DNA of 64,000 bases from DATGFB01 sp032160545 (GCA_032160545.1 JAVHVN010000001.1:4589-68588), one strand, 5' to 3'; positions 32,995 through 44,263 are shown, counted from the stretch's first letter. Translations and numbers: made by a program. Notes: generated from the sequence alone by a model not told the origin.

Positions 32995-34458
32995 GTGAAC
33001 CGCTCCCCTGCGCGCGGTGCCGCCGCGCGCCGCCGTCCTGTCCGCACCGATCGTCCGGCCCGCACTGCCCGTGCGCCGCGATCCGCTCCCGCCCGTCCCC
33101 GCTCGATGTGGGACGAGCTGCCGATCCAGATCGTCCCGACCGAGAACCTGCCGACCTTCGGCGAGCTCGGCCTGCCGCACGATCTCGTAGCCGCACTCGT
33201 CCGCGGCGGCATGACCGCCCCGTTCCCGATCCAGGCCGCCACGATCCCGGACGCCCTGGCCGGCCGCGACCTGCTCGGCCGCGCCGCCACCGGCTCCGGC
33301 AAGACGCTCGGCTTCGGGCTGCCACTGATCGCCCGCCTCGCCGGTGCCCGGTCGAACCCGCGCCGGCCGCGCGGACTGATCCTCGTGCCCACCCGCGAAC
33401 TCGCGATGCAGGTCACCGACGCGATCGCGCCCCTGGCGAGCTCACGCAACCTCTCCGTGCGCCTCGTGGCCGGCGGGCTGCCGATCAACAAGCAGATCCA
33501 GTCGCTCGACCGCGGCGTCGACATTCTGGTCGCCACGCCGGGACGGCTGATCGACCTCATCGAGCGGCGCTCCTGCGACCTCGGGGCCGTCGAGGTGACG
33601 GTGCTCGACGAGGCCGACCACATGGCCGACCTCGGGTTCCTGCCGGTCGTGCGCCGGCTGCTCGACATGACGCCCGCGAACGGGCAGCGGTTGCTGTTCT
33701 CCGCGACGCTCGATGGCGACGTCGCGACGCTGGTCGAGCACTACCTGACCGACCCCGCAGTGCACGCGCTGGCGAGCGCCGAGGCGTCGATCGACACGAT
33801 GGCTCACCACCTGTTCCGCGTGCCGTTCGAGAAGAAGTTCGACCTCGTCGCGTCCATCGCCGCACGTCCGGGCCGATCGATCCTGTTCGTCCGGACCAAG
33901 CACGGCGCCGAGCGCATGGCCCGCAACCTCGCTCGCGCGGGGGTGTCGGCCGGCGCGCTGCACGGCGGCCGTACTCAGGCTCAGCGCAACAAGGCGCTGA
34001 CGGCGTTCAAGGACGGGTCCGTGCCGGTGCTCGTCGCCACCGACGTCGCGGCGCGGGGCATCCACGTAGACGACGTGTCGCTCGTGCTGCACGTCGATCC
34101 GCCGCAGGACGCCAAGGACTACCTGCACCGCTCCGGTCGTACCGCCCGCGCCGGCCAGAGCGGCACCGTCGTCCTGCTCACCACACCGGACGAGGAGCGC
34201 TCGGTCCGCCGCATGCTGACCACCGCCGGCGTCTCGCCGGACCAGCGCGACGTCGTCGCCGGTGATGTCCATGTCGCGACGATCACCGGTGCCCGCGCTC
34301 CGAGCGGCGAGCCGGTCGTCGCGCCGCCGGCGGCTCCGGCGCGCGCGTCCCAGGGCGGTGCGGCGCACAACCGTCCGCGCCGGCCCAGTGCTCCTCGGCA
34401 GGGTGCGCGCCACCCGCAGACCGGCGAGCGCCGGCCGCGCCGCGCCAGGACCCACTAA
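32995..34458 (+). CDS. DEAD-box ATP-dependent RNA helicase (RhlE/CsdA-like)
   Basis: The 487-residue protein has a basic N-terminal tail (1-38), then all helicase motifs: Q motif (TAPFPIQAATIP), I ATGSGKT, Ia PTRELA, II DEAD (VLDEADHM), III SAT, IV LFVRTKHGAE, V ATDVAARGIH and VI HRSGRTARAG. The C-terminal 80 residues are rich in Arg, Pro and Ala and likely bind RNA non-specifically. GTG 32995 is chosen because AAGGA lies 8 bases upstream. The role is RNA unwinding in ribosome assembly or decay. Confidence 0.92.
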   Translation: MNRSPARGAAARRRPVRTDRPARTARAPRSAPARPRSMWDELPIQIVPTENLPTFGELGLPHDLVAALVRGGMTAPFPIQAATIPDALAGRDLLGRAATGSGKTLGFGLPLIARLAGARSNPRRPRGLILVPTRELAMQVTDAIAPLASSRNLSVRLVAGGLPINKQIQSLDRGVDILVATPGRLIDLIERRSCDLGAVEVTVLDEADHMADLGFLPVVRRLLDMTPANGQRLLFSATLDGDVATLVEHYLTDPAVHALASAEASIDTMAHHLFRVPFEKKFDLVASIAARPGRSILFVRTKHGAERMARNLARAGVSAGALHGGRTQAQRNKALTAFKDGSVPVLVATDVAARGIHVDDVSLVLHVDPPQDAKDYLHRSGRTARAGQSGTVVLLTTPDEERSVRRMLTTAGVSPDQRDVVAGDVHVATITGARAPSGEPVVAPPAAPARASQGGAAHNRPRRPSAPRQGARHPQTGERRPRRARTH

Positions 34459-34503
34459 CCAGCTGCCGCGTCAGAGCGGGCGGGGTCGCTGCGTCTGCAC
34501 TAT

Positions 34504-36093
34504 GTGGTTCAGCTGTCGACGCTTCTGGATCAGCTCGGCGGGTCGCTGGTCGACGCGGTCCATGGCGCGGATCGGCTCGACGTACCGATAGCAGGCCTGT
34601 CGATCCATGAACCCGACCGCCCTGCCCGGCGCGCTGACGTGCTGCTGTGTGTCGCTGTTCGCAGTGCGGACGACCTCAGGCAGGTCGCCGACGCCATCAC
34701 CGGCCAGGGCATCGCCGCGGTGCTCACCCGCCGTTTGCCGCGCACGGCCGAGCTCCGGTCCGCCGCGCGGCGCCTGGGCGTTCCCTGGGTCGAGATCGCG
34801 GCGACTGCGACCTGGATGCAGGTGACGAGTGCGATTCGCTCGATTGTCGACGCTCCGGGCGAGGCACGCGGAGCGCATCGCGCGTCGAGCTGGGCCGTCG
34901 ACCTCCCGGCGCAGCTGAACGCCGTCGCGGACCTCATCGACGCCCCGGTGTTACTGAGCGACCGCTCGCTGCGGGTGGTCGCCTACTCCGAGGGTCACGA
35001 CGACGCCGACCGGCAGCGCATCGAGACGATCGTGCAGCACCGCACGCCAGAGCGGGTCAGCACCCGCTGGCCGCCCAAGCTGTTCGACGAGCTGCACAGA
35101 GGGACCTCCGTGGTGACCGTGCCGGCCGTCGAGCCCGGCATGCTGCCGCGCGCCGCGGTCGGGGTGGTCGCCGGGGACGAACCGCTCGGCACGCTCTGGG
35201 CCGCCGTGCGCGAACCTCTCGACGAACAGCGGTCGGCGGCGTTCCTCGCCGCCGCGCAGGGCGTGGCACTCACCCTGTTGCGCATGCGCACCGCGGCGAG
35301 TGCCGCGCACAGCAGCGCGGGGGTGCTCGCCGCGCTGCTCGACGACGACACCGGTCCCTTCGGGGCGGCCGGGCGGCTGGGCCTGGCCGGCACGAGGTTC
35401 AGCGTGCTCGGCATGCGGGTCGCCGGTGGCCCGGGCGTCCGCAGCGTGGACGCGGAACGGGCCCGGCAGCGTGCCGCCGAGGCTTTCGCGCTGCACCTGC
35501 TCACCCGCGGGGTCAGCTTCGAGGTCGCAACCATCGGTGACACCGTGTATGCCGTCGTCGGGACCGACGTGGAGAGTGCCGAGCGGCACCGCGCCGCCGT
35601 GCGGCAGTCGGCCGAGTCGTTCGTCGATGGCAGCCGGGAAGGGCAGTCGGTGCTGCTGGCGATCGGCCGACCGGTCGACTCCCTGCGCGAACTCGTCGGC
35701 TCGCGGCGCCAGAGCGACCAGATCCTCGATTTCGTCGCCTGCCGCCGCGACGCCCAGGTGCGGGTCGCCGAGATCGAGGACGTCAGCCTGGACCTGATGA
35801 TGGCGCGGCTCGCCGAGACGACGCGCCGCGGCGCGCTACCCCGGTCGGCCGCGCTGGCCCGGCTCGCGGCCTACGACGCCGGCCACGACGGCGATCTGTG
35901 CATCACGTTGCAGGCGTACCTCGAACAGTTCGGCAACGTCCGTGCCGCGGCCGAGGCGTTGTACGTCCACACCTCTACCTTCCGCTACCGCATGCGCCGC
36001 GTCGTCGAGGTCAGCGGGCTCGACCTCGACGACCCCGACCAGCGTCTCGAAGTGGCGATCGCGTTGCGCCTCGAACGGCTGTTGCGGGCCTAG
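34504..36093 (+). CDS. PucR-family transcriptional regulator
   Basis: The 529-residue protein has the three-part PucR layout: an N-terminal PucR-like domain (about 1-120, VLLCVAVRSADDLRQVADAITGQGIAAVL), a central GGDEF-like/CdaR region (about 270-410) and a C-terminal HTH_30 domain (LEQFGNVRAAAEALYVHTSTFRYRMRRVVEVSGLDLDDPDQRLEVAIALRLERLL). Such regulators control purine, amino-acid or sugar use. The target cannot be read. GTG 34504 is the only standard start after the helicase stop in this frame, and it lacks a clear ribosome site. Confidence 0.85.
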   Translation: MVQLSTLLDQLGGSLVDAVHGADRLDVPIAGLSIHEPDRPARRADVLLCVAVRSADDLRQVADAITGQGIAAVLTRRLPRTAELRSAARRLGVPWVEIAATATWMQVTSAIRSIVDAPGEARGAHRASSWAVDLPAQLNAVADLIDAPVLLSDRSLRVVAYSEGHDDADRQRIETIVQHRTPERVSTRWPPKLFDELHRGTSVVTVPAVEPGMLPRAAVGVVAGDEPLGTLWAAVREPLDEQRSAAFLAAAQGVALTLLRMRTAASAAHSSAGVLAALLDDDTGPFGAAGRLGLAGTRFSVLGMRVAGGPGVRSVDAERARQRAAEAFALHLLTRGVSFEVATIGDTVYAVVGTDVESAERHRAAVRQSAESFVDGSREGQSVLLAIGRPVDSLRELVGSRRQSDQILDFVACRRDAQVRVAEIEDVSLDLMMARLAETTRRGALPRSAALARLAAYDAGHDGDLCITLQAYLEQFGNVRAAAEALYVHTSTFRYRMRRVVEVSGLDLDDPDQRLEVAIALRLERLLRA

Positions 36094-36196
36094 CTGTCGC
36101 GTCCGCACCTGCGAATGCCGTGCTCCGTTCAGGCCTGCCCGGCGTCGGCGCCGCCTGCGGCGGTCCAAGCTGCGTACCGACCTGCGCTACTGTGAC

Positions 36197-36289
36197 ATGG
36201 TCACCCGCGCCGAGCTGAAGCGCGCCCGAGCGCTGTCCACCACCCTCGTGGATCGGTTGTCCGAGGGGTACATCGCTCTCGACCGCTGA
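36197..36289 (+). CDS. Possible 30-residue peptide upstream of typA
   Basis: A short frame encodes a charged helical peptide (MVTRAELKRARALSTTLVDR, then LSEGYIALDR) that looks protein-like rather than random. It ends 73 bases before typA. A TACTGT hexamer at 36189-36194 is three bases from the ATG, too close for a normal leaderless start. GTGAC/GTCAC flank the start codon as an inverted repeat. It may be a real small protein, a leader peptide or only the typA promoter. Confidence 0.3.
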   Translation: MVTRAELKRARALSTTLVDRLSEGYIALDR

Positions 36290-36362
36290 GCCTCAGGTCG
36301 GGCGACGTCTCTCGTGATGGCCGACCGTCGGCTCGGTGTCGCACACGAGACAGGAATTCCGA

Positions 36363-38243
<1,881 letters not shown>

Positions 38244-38244
38244 G

Positions 38245-40863
38245 CTACTCCAGCCGAAGGATCTCGGCCGGCTGGGCTCGGTCGGCCAGAACCTGCACCG
38301 AGACGGTCGCGACGACGATCACGCCCAGCCAGACGAGTGAGGTCGCTGCCCAGGTCGAGGTCGGCGCGTGGAACGACGCCGGCGGTGGCAGCGACGGATA
38401 GATGTCCAGCGACCGCAGGATCACCCGGAACGCCGCCGAACCCACGGCGACGCCGGCGAGGTAGCCGAGACCCACGACGAGCGTGAGCTCCACGAGAAGC
38501 GACCGCATGTGCCCGAGCCGGGTGAGCCCCATCCGCCGGCTCAGGACGTAGGACACCGTGCGCCGCCGCATCCGGGCGGCGAGTGAGAAGACCAGCCCGG
38601 CGATGGCGACCAGTCCGATCATGACCGCGAGCGCTCGGAGGTAGGAGAAGATCCAGGTCAGCGGCAGCAGCCCCGTGGTGCCGACGACCTGCGCGGGGGT
38701 CACCTCGTTGAGGACGCTGTAGCCGAGCGCGTCGATCACGCTGCGCACGGGACCGTTGTCGGCGTCCGAGGTCCACACCTGGTTCGTCCGGGACGCGCTG
38801 CTCTCGACATCGTTCAACGCAGCCACGTTGACCACGACCATCGGGAAGGCGCCCACGCGCAAGCCGGGGAACACGCGCGGCCGGCCGACGACGTTCAGCG
38901 GCAGGACGGTGCTGCCGATCGTCACCGTGGCCGCGGGCTGCTGGCCCGGTGCGTTGACGACCAGGGCTGGGACGCGCTCACCCGCTGCCGCCTGGTGCAG
39001 CTTCGCGACGTCACGCCGCTGCGCGTCGTCGACGAGCGCGAACCGTCCGAACGTCGCGGGATCGACGCCGAGGACGTTCACCTGGACGTCGCCCGGCAGC
39101 CGCGGGTTGGATTCGTAGGCCGAGACCAGCGTGCCGAGGCCCCGCAGGTCCGGGTGGTCGTCGTGGATGCCGATGACGGTCAGCACGTGCGGTGCGCCGA
39201 CATTGGTGCGGTACTTGGCGACGACTTCGGCCTTGACGCTCGTGGTGAGCGTGCTCGTGTACGTGAGCAGCGCTCCGGGCAGGGCAACGCACACCAGCAG
39301 CCCGATGGCGATGCCCCGCGATCCGGCTACCCGCCTCAGCGCGAGATAGACGGCAGTGCCCCCTCGGTCGGTGCGCCGGCGCGCGAATGTGACGACCAGT
39401 GCGAGCAGCCGTCCGAGCAGCAAGAGCGCGGCGAGCGAGCCGATCAGCGGAAACAGCACCATTGTCGGGCTGACGTGCACGACCGTCCTGTCCACCGACA
39501 CCCCGCTGCCCGACCGGATCCGCAGGCCCAGCAGCAGGGCGACGCCACCGAGGACGAGCTCCCAGGGCGCGTAAACCTGCCAGCGCTTGCGGGCGCCGAT
39601 GAGCCGGTCGCGCGAGGCGATCGCGCCGATCACTGCGATGAGCAGCAGGCCCGTGAGCGTTCCGCCGACGGCGGCCCACGACGCCGACAGCACCGTCCCC
39701 GGTTCCAGGACCGGCGTCGGCCCTACCCCGCGCACGAGCGCGACCGCGGCGAGCAGCCCGGCCGCACTGCCGACGACCACAGCGGGCAGCGTCTCGAGGA
39801 CGGCCTTCACCGCGAGTGCCCCCGGCGGGACCCCGCGCGAGACGAGCAGGCGGATCTCGCGGGAGCGGTGTGCGGCCCAGAACGCGCCGGCGCCGGCGAC
39901 GAGGAGCGACGCGACGACGACGCCGGCGAGGTCGATGGGCAGTACCGACCCACCCACACCGGCCCGGCTGTTGCGCGCGATCTCGATCATGTGGTCCAGC
40001 GTCGCGGACGTCGCGATGGGCGGCTCGGCGCCGGGCGGGCTGAGAGTCGGGGGCGACGCGTAGCCGCTCGTGGCCAGGAACTCGTCGCGCGCCTGGTCGC
40101 TTCGCCGGTTCGCCTTCTCGGCCGCGTCGACCGACACCGAACCGAACGCGATCGGGTCGTACACGCTGACCTGCGCGATGTCGTCGGCACCGCCCGCGAG
40201 GGTGGCCTCGTCCACGATGAGCAGCGGCCCGGTGCCGAACTCGACCAGCCTGCGGATGATGAGGTCGGACCACGTGCAGAAGTAGGCCGGGACGACGGCC
40301 AGCGCGAACGGGCTGGGCGACATGCTCTTGTACACGCCCGCGATGCGGATCTGGTGCCCCCGGGTCGTCTCGAGGTAGCCGCCTGGCTGCACCCCCCACT
40401 GCGCGACGAAGTTGTCCGGCACCCACGCGCCCGCACCGCCGACGCCGCGCAGCTTCGTGACGTGGTCGAGGGCGCCGTCGCGCGTGTAGAGGTTCACGGG
40501 CACCGTCTGCACCGTCGCGTACCCCAGCTCGACGGCGTAGGGGGTCGCGAGCGGATCGTGCGCCGCCATCGCCCGCAGCTGCTCGGTTCGCCCCTTCGGC
40601 AGCACGTTCGTCGGGATGTCGGCCGAGAATCCAGGCATGCTGCGCTCGGGGCAGTCGGCACCGGCCTGGTGTTCGAGGCTCGCGGTGTCGAGCGTCGAGA
40701 GGAACAGCACCCCCGAGCTCGCCGCGATGGCCAGCACCGCGGTGGCGGCGACGATCGCGAGGAAGACCGCGGGGTGCCGCAGTAGCAACAGCGGTGCCCG
40801 CGTCCACGGGCTGGTTCGCAGCGCACCGCCGAGCAGCCGGCGCTCCCGCCCGTGCGTGCTCAC
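38245..40863 (-). CDS. FtsX-like ABC transporter permease
   Basis: The 872-residue membrane protein has one N-terminal membrane segment (FLAIVAATAVLAIAASSGVLFL), a large extracytoplasmic domain (about 60-290), a first FtsX-type membrane bundle (about 300-500), a second outer domain (about 530-700) and a final three-helix FtsX bundle ending in the usual LADRAQPAEILRLE. This duplicated layout is typical of actinobacterial MacB-like systems that move or sense cell-surface lipids and peptides. The GTG at 40863 overlaps the ATPase stop. It ends one base from the typA stop, convergently. Confidence 0.85.
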   Translation of the reverse strand: MSTHGRERRLLGGALRTSPWTRAPLLLLRHPAVFLAIVAATAVLAIAASSGVLFLSTLDTASLEHQAGADCPERSMPGFSADIPTNVLPKGRTEQLRAMAAHDPLATPYAVELGYATVQTVPVNLYTRDGALDHVTKLRGVGGAGAWVPDNFVAQWGVQPGGYLETTRGHQIRIAGVYKSMSPSPFALAVVPAYFCTWSDLIIRRLVEFGTGPLLIVDEATLAGGADDIAQVSVYDPIAFGSVSVDAAEKANRRSDQARDEFLATSGYASPPTLSPPGAEPPIATSATLDHMIEIARNSRAGVGGSVLPIDLAGVVVASLLVAGAGAFWAAHRSREIRLLVSRGVPPGALAVKAVLETLPAVVVGSAAGLLAAVALVRGVGPTPVLEPGTVLSASWAAVGGTLTGLLLIAVIGAIASRDRLIGARKRWQVYAPWELVLGGVALLLGLRIRSGSGVSVDRTVVHVSPTMVLFPLIGSLAALLLLGRLLALVVTFARRRTDRGGTAVYLALRRVAGSRGIAIGLLVCVALPGALLTYTSTLTTSVKAEVVAKYRTNVGAPHVLTVIGIHDDHPDLRGLGTLVSAYESNPRLPGDVQVNVLGVDPATFGRFALVDDAQRRDVAKLHQAAAGERVPALVVNAPGQQPAATVTIGSTVLPLNVVGRPRVFPGLRVGAFPMVVVNVAALNDVESSASRTNQVWTSDADNGPVRSVIDALGYSVLNEVTPAQVVGTTGLLPLTWIFSYLRALAVMIGLVAIAGLVFSLAARMRRRTVSYVLSRRMGLTRLGHMRSLLVELTLVVGLGYLAGVAVGSAAFRVILRSLDIYPSLPPPASFHAPTSTWAATSLVWLGVIVVATVSVQVLADRAQPAEILRLE

Positions 40864-41540
40864 GACAGCATCCCGTCCCGCATCGTCAGCACGCGGTCGC
40901 ACGCGTCGAGCGCGAGCCGGTCGTGGCTGACGATCAGAAACGCCGCACCGGCGTCGGCGTGCCGGCGGATCGTCGCGAGCACCCGGCCGGCGAAGCCGGC
41001 GTCCTGGTGCGCTGTCGGCTCGTCGGCGAGGGTCAGCGCCGGGCGCAGGTACAACGCCCGGGCCAGTGCCGTGCGCTGCTGCTCACCGACGGAGGTGGCC
41101 GGTGGCGAGCGGTCCTGCAGGTGGGCCAGCCCGAGTCGGGCCATCAGCTCGTCGGCCCGCGCCCGCTCGGGGCGGGGACCGGACCGCAGCCGGCCCGGCA
41201 GTTCGATGTTCTCGCGCACGGTCAGGTCGTGCAGCAGCCCGAGGGTCTGTGGCACCAGCGCGAGGGACGACCAGAGCAGGCCGGCCGGCTCACCGTCGGC
41301 GTGCGACACCTCCCCGGAGTCCGGGCGCTCCCAACCGCAGAGCACGGCGAGCATCGTCGACTTTCCCGATCCGGACGCACCGGAGATCCCGACGACCTCA
41401 CCCGCAAAGATCTCGAGGTCCGCTCCGCGCAGGGCGCGCACCACCTCGCTCCCGCGCCGGAAGGTCTTGACGATGCCGCGCGCCCGGGTGACGACGTGGG
41501 CGACCGGTTCCGCGGACGGCGGCGCGGCGGCGCTCACCAC
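40860..41540 (-). CDS. ABC transporter ATPase with a degenerate signature
   Basis: The 226-residue protein is a MacB/LolD-type nucleotide-binding domain: Walker A GASGSGKST (about 54-62), Walker B ALTLADEPT and switch SHD. Its signature loop reads TSVGEQQ in place of LSGGQ, so this half-site may be weakened. It overlaps the permease and the second ATPase gene, so all three are co-translated and probably form one complex. The start may be at 41540 or at a later in-frame codon. Confidence 0.85.
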   Translation of the reverse strand: MVSAAAPPSAEPVAHVVTRARGIVKTFRRGSEVVRALRGADLEIFAGEVVGISGASGSGKSTMLAVLCGWERPDSGEVSHADGEPAGLLWSSLALVPQTLGLLHDLTVRENIELPGRLRSGPRPERARADELMARLGLAHLQDRSPPATSVGEQQRTALARALYLRPALTLADEPTAHQDAGFAGRVLATIRRHADAGAAFLIVSHDRLALDACDRVLTMRDGMLS

Positions 41541-42259
41541 GACTCGGCCGTCCGGCCGTGATCGAGGCGCAGCAGGTGGTCGGCACGCTCGATCACCTTG
41601 GGGTCGTGCGAGGCGACGACGAATGCCGTCCCCCCGTCGCAGAGCAACCGGATGCCGTCCAGCACCGAGTCCGCCGCCACCGAATCCAGCTCGGCCGTCG
41701 GCTCGTCCCCGACGACGAGCGCGGGACCCACGGCCGTCGCGCAGGCGACACTGACGCGCTGCTGCTCACCGCCGGACAGCTCGGCCGGGCGATGGTCGAC
41801 GCGATGGCCCAGCCCGAGCCGGTCGAGGGCCTCGGCGATCTCGTCGTCGGCGATGCGGTGCCCTCGTAACCGGGCGGCGAGCCGGACCTGCTCGCCCGCG
41901 GTGAGGTATTCGACGAGATTGTCGTTGGGGTCCGGATGGATGTAGCCCACGCGCGTGCGGCGCAGCCGCCGGCGGGTGCGGCTCGGGGCCTCGCTCACGG
42001 CGTGGCCCTCGAGCGCGACGACTCCCGAGGTCGGGCGGTCGACGCACGCGAGCAGCCGCAGCAACGTCGACTTGCCGCACCCGGACGGGCCGGCGACCAC
42101 CGTGAAGGCGCCGGCCTCGAAGTCCTTCGTCACGCCGCCGAGCGCGATCGAGTCATTGCCGTCGACCCGGTACACCTTCACGACGTCGCGGCACCACGCG
42201 GCGACAGCCGGCCGCGCTCCGTGCGCCGCGCCCTCGGGCGGCGACGGCGCGGCGGTCAT
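41534..42259 (-). CDS. ABC transporter ATPase (canonical)
   Basis: The 241-residue ATPase starts the three-gene exporter operon. It has Walker A GPSGCGKST, Q-loop region YIHPDPNDNLVEYL, an intact LSGGEQQR signature, Walker B ALVVGDEPTAELD and SHD. A heterodimer with the neighbour would have one canonical and one weakened ATP site. The last bases overlap the next gene by seven. Function beyond MacB-like export or signalling is unknown. Confidence 0.86.
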   Translation of the reverse strand: MTAAPSPPEGAAHGARPAVAAWCRDVVKVYRVDGNDSIALGGVTKDFEAGAFTVVAGPSGCGKSTLLRLLACVDRPTSGVVALEGHAVSEAPSRTRRRLRRTRVGYIHPDPNDNLVEYLTAGEQVRLAARLRGHRIADDEIAEALDRLGLGHRVDHRPAELSGGEQQRVSVACATAVGPALVVGDEPTAELDSVAADSVLDGIRLLCDGGTAFVVASHDPKVIERADHLLRLDHGRTAESW

Positions 42260-42341
42260 GGCGCCGAACTGTAGCCAATCTCACGGGCGAAGGTGATCAT
42301 CGTGCAGCGTCCCGCTGGGGCGCGGCACCGCGTCGACGGCC

Positions 42342-42347
42342 TACGCT
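42342..42347 (+). promoter_or_regulatory. -10 box for a leaderless aminotransferase transcript
   Basis: TACGCT ends 6 bases before the ATG at 42354, with no ribosome site between. The region is the divergent promoter shared with the ABC exporter operon on the other strand. Confidence 0.45.
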
Positions 42348-42353
42348 CCTGCC

Positions 42354-43505
42354 ATGACCGCTCGAGTCCGTCTTGTCGAGCGCATGCGTGGCTTCGGGAC
42401 CACGATCTTCGCCGAGATGTCCGCGCTCGCAGTACAGACCGACAGCGTGAATCTCGGCCAGGGCTTTCCCGACACCGACGGGCCGGCGCAGTTGCTCGCC
42501 GACGCGGCCGAGGCGATCCGCACCGGACACAACCAGTACCCGCCGGGGCAGGGGGTCCCCGAGCTGCGCGCAGCCGTGGCCGCCCACCAGCGCGAGTGCT
42601 ACGGGCTGCATCTCGACCCCGGAACCGAGGTGCTCGTGACCGCCGGGGCGACCGAGGCGATCGCCGCGGCGATCCTGGCCCTGGCCGGCAGCGGCGACGA
42701 GGTGATCCTCTTCGAGCCCTACTACGACTCCTACGCCGCGTGCGTCGCGCTCGCGGGAGCGACCCGCAAGACGATCACGCTGCGCCCGGACCCGGCCGGC
42801 GAATGGCGGTTCGATCCGGCCGAGCTGGCCGCCGCGGTGACACCCAGGACCCGCGCGATCGTCCTCAACACCCCGCACAACCCGACCGGCAAGGTGTTCG
42901 GTCCGGCGGAACTCGCCGAGATCGCGGCCGTCGCCGTCGAGCACGACCTGGTGGTCGTCACCGACGAGGTGTACGAGCACCTCGCCTTCGACGGCCGCAC
43001 CCACACGCCGATCGCCACGCTGCCGGGAATGGCGCAGCGGACGCTGACGATCGGCAGCGCCGGCAAGACGTTCTCCGTGACGGGGTGGAAGATCGGCTGG
43101 GCGACCGGGCCGGCGCAGCTCGTCGGCGCGGTACGCACCGTGAAGCAGTTCCTCACCTACGTCAACGGCGCGCCGTTCCAGCCCGCAGTCGCCCGCGCGT
43201 TGGGCGCGGGGAGCTGGACGGGGGTCGCCGAGAGGCTGCAGGCTCAGCGTGACCTGCTCTGCGACGGCATGCAGGCGCTCGGCTACGACGTGATCCGGCC
43301 GCAAGCCACTTACTTCGCCACCGTCGACGTCCACGGCGACGCCGTCGAGTTCTGCCGCGAACTTCCGCACCGGGCCGGCGTCGTCGCGATCCCGAGCAGC
43401 GTCTTCTACGACTCCGACGCCGGCGACTCGCTGGTGCGCTTCGCGTTCTGCAAACGTCCCGACGTGCTGCACGAGGCGCTGCAGCGGTTGGAGAAGGCGT
43501 CATGA
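42354..43505 (+). CDS. PLP-dependent class I/II aminotransferase (DapC / glutamine transaminase K-like)
   Basis: The 383-residue fold-type I enzyme has VNLGQGFPDTDGP, NQYPPGQGVPELR, TAGATEAIAAAI, NTPHNPTGK, VVTDEVYEHL and the PLP lysine K238 in GSAGKTFSVTGWKIGW. It closely resembles, from memory, Rv0858c, annotated as N-succinyl-diaminopimelate aminotransferase. The subgroup also includes methionine/glutamine transaminases. An ATGA overlap with an omega-amidase-type gene favours the latter; the lack of dapC beside fdxA favours the former. The two roles need not exclude each other. Confidence 0.88.
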   Translation: MTARVRLVERMRGFGTTIFAEMSALAVQTDSVNLGQGFPDTDGPAQLLADAAEAIRTGHNQYPPGQGVPELRAAVAAHQRECYGLHLDPGTEVLVTAGATEAIAAAILALAGSGDEVILFEPYYDSYAACVALAGATRKTITLRPDPAGEWRFDPAELAAAVTPRTRAIVLNTPHNPTGKVFGPAELAEIAAVAVEHDLVVVTDEVYEHLAFDGRTHTPIATLPGMAQRTLTIGSAGKTFSVTGWKIGWATGPAQLVGAVRTVKQFLTYVNGAPFQPAVARALGAGSWTGVAERLQAQRDLLCDGMQALGYDVIRPQATYFATVDVHGDAVEFCRELPHRAGVVAIPSSVFYDSDAGDSLVRFAFCKRPDVLHEALQRLEKAS

Positions 43506-44263
43506 GGGTTGCCGCCGTGCAGCACGACATCGTGTGGGAGGACGCCGAGGCGAACCGCGCGCACGTGCAGCCCCTGATCGCCGAGGCCGCAGCGGCCGGT
43601 GCCCGGCTCGTCGTGCTTCCGGAGATGTTCGCCACCGGATTCTCGATGCGGCCGGAGCGCGTCGCCGAGGACGAGGGTGGCCCGAGCGAGCAGTTCCTGC
43701 TCGAGCAGGCCGCCGAGCACGCGGTGCACCTCATCGGCTCGATCGCCCAGCGCGGGCCTGACGGCCGGTATCGCAACAATGCGATCGTCGCCGCGCCCGA
43801 CGGTGGCGTATGGCGCTATGCCAAGATCCACCCGTTCAGTTACGCGGGCGAGCACGAGCACTACGCCGCCGGCGACAAGCCCCTCACCGTCGACATCGAC
43901 GGGCTGCGGGTGAGTGTGTTCGTCTGCTACGACCTGCGCTTCGCGGACGAGTTCTGGGCGCTGGCCTACGACACCGACCTCTACGTCGTGCCGGCCAACT
44001 GGCCGCGGCCGCGTCGTGAGCATTGGCGGTTGCTGCTGCGGGCTCGCGCCGTCGAGAACCAGGCTTATGTGCTCGGCGTGAACCGGGTGGGCAGCGCGAA
44101 GGACCTGGACTACAGCGGCGACTCAGCGGTCATCGACCCGCTCGGGCGCGTGCTGGCCGAGGGAAGTGCCGGTGAAACGGTTCTCAGCACCGAGGTTGAT
44201 GCACAAGTTGTACAGCAGATCCGCAAAGAGCTACCGTTTCTGCCAGATCGGCGCTCGTTGTAA
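43502..44263 (+). CDS. Carbon-nitrogen hydrolase (Nit2/omega-amidase type)
   Basis: The 253-residue nitrilase-superfamily protein has the full triad: E41 in LPEMFATGFSM, K108 in YAKIHPFSYAGEH and C142 in FVCYDLRFADEFW. The GEHEHY and YDLRFPE-like contexts match omega-amidases such as YafV, which hydrolyse alpha-ketoglutaramate or alpha-ketosuccinamate. Co-translation with an aminotransferase supports the glutamine transaminase/omega-amidase pathway, in which amidase action pulls transamination forward. The start is the ATG at 43502. Confidence 0.88.
   Translation: MRVAAVQHDIVWEDAEANRAHVQPLIAEAAAAGARLVVLPEMFATGFSMRPERVAEDEGGPSEQFLLEQAAEHAVHLIGSIAQRGPDGRYRNNAIVAAPDGGVWRYAKIHPFSYAGEHEHYAAGDKPLTVDIDGLRVSVFVCYDLRFADEFWALAYDTDLYVVPANWPRPRREHWRLLLRARAVENQAYVLGVNRVGSAKDLDYSGDSAVIDPLGRVLAEGSAGETVLSTEVDAQVVQQIRKELPFLPDRRSL

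Noticed and set aside
38995..40785. 596-codon plus-strand frame opposite the FtsX permease
   Set aside because: Its composition is charged and repetitive without motifs, while the minus strand encodes clear membrane segments and an FtsX end.
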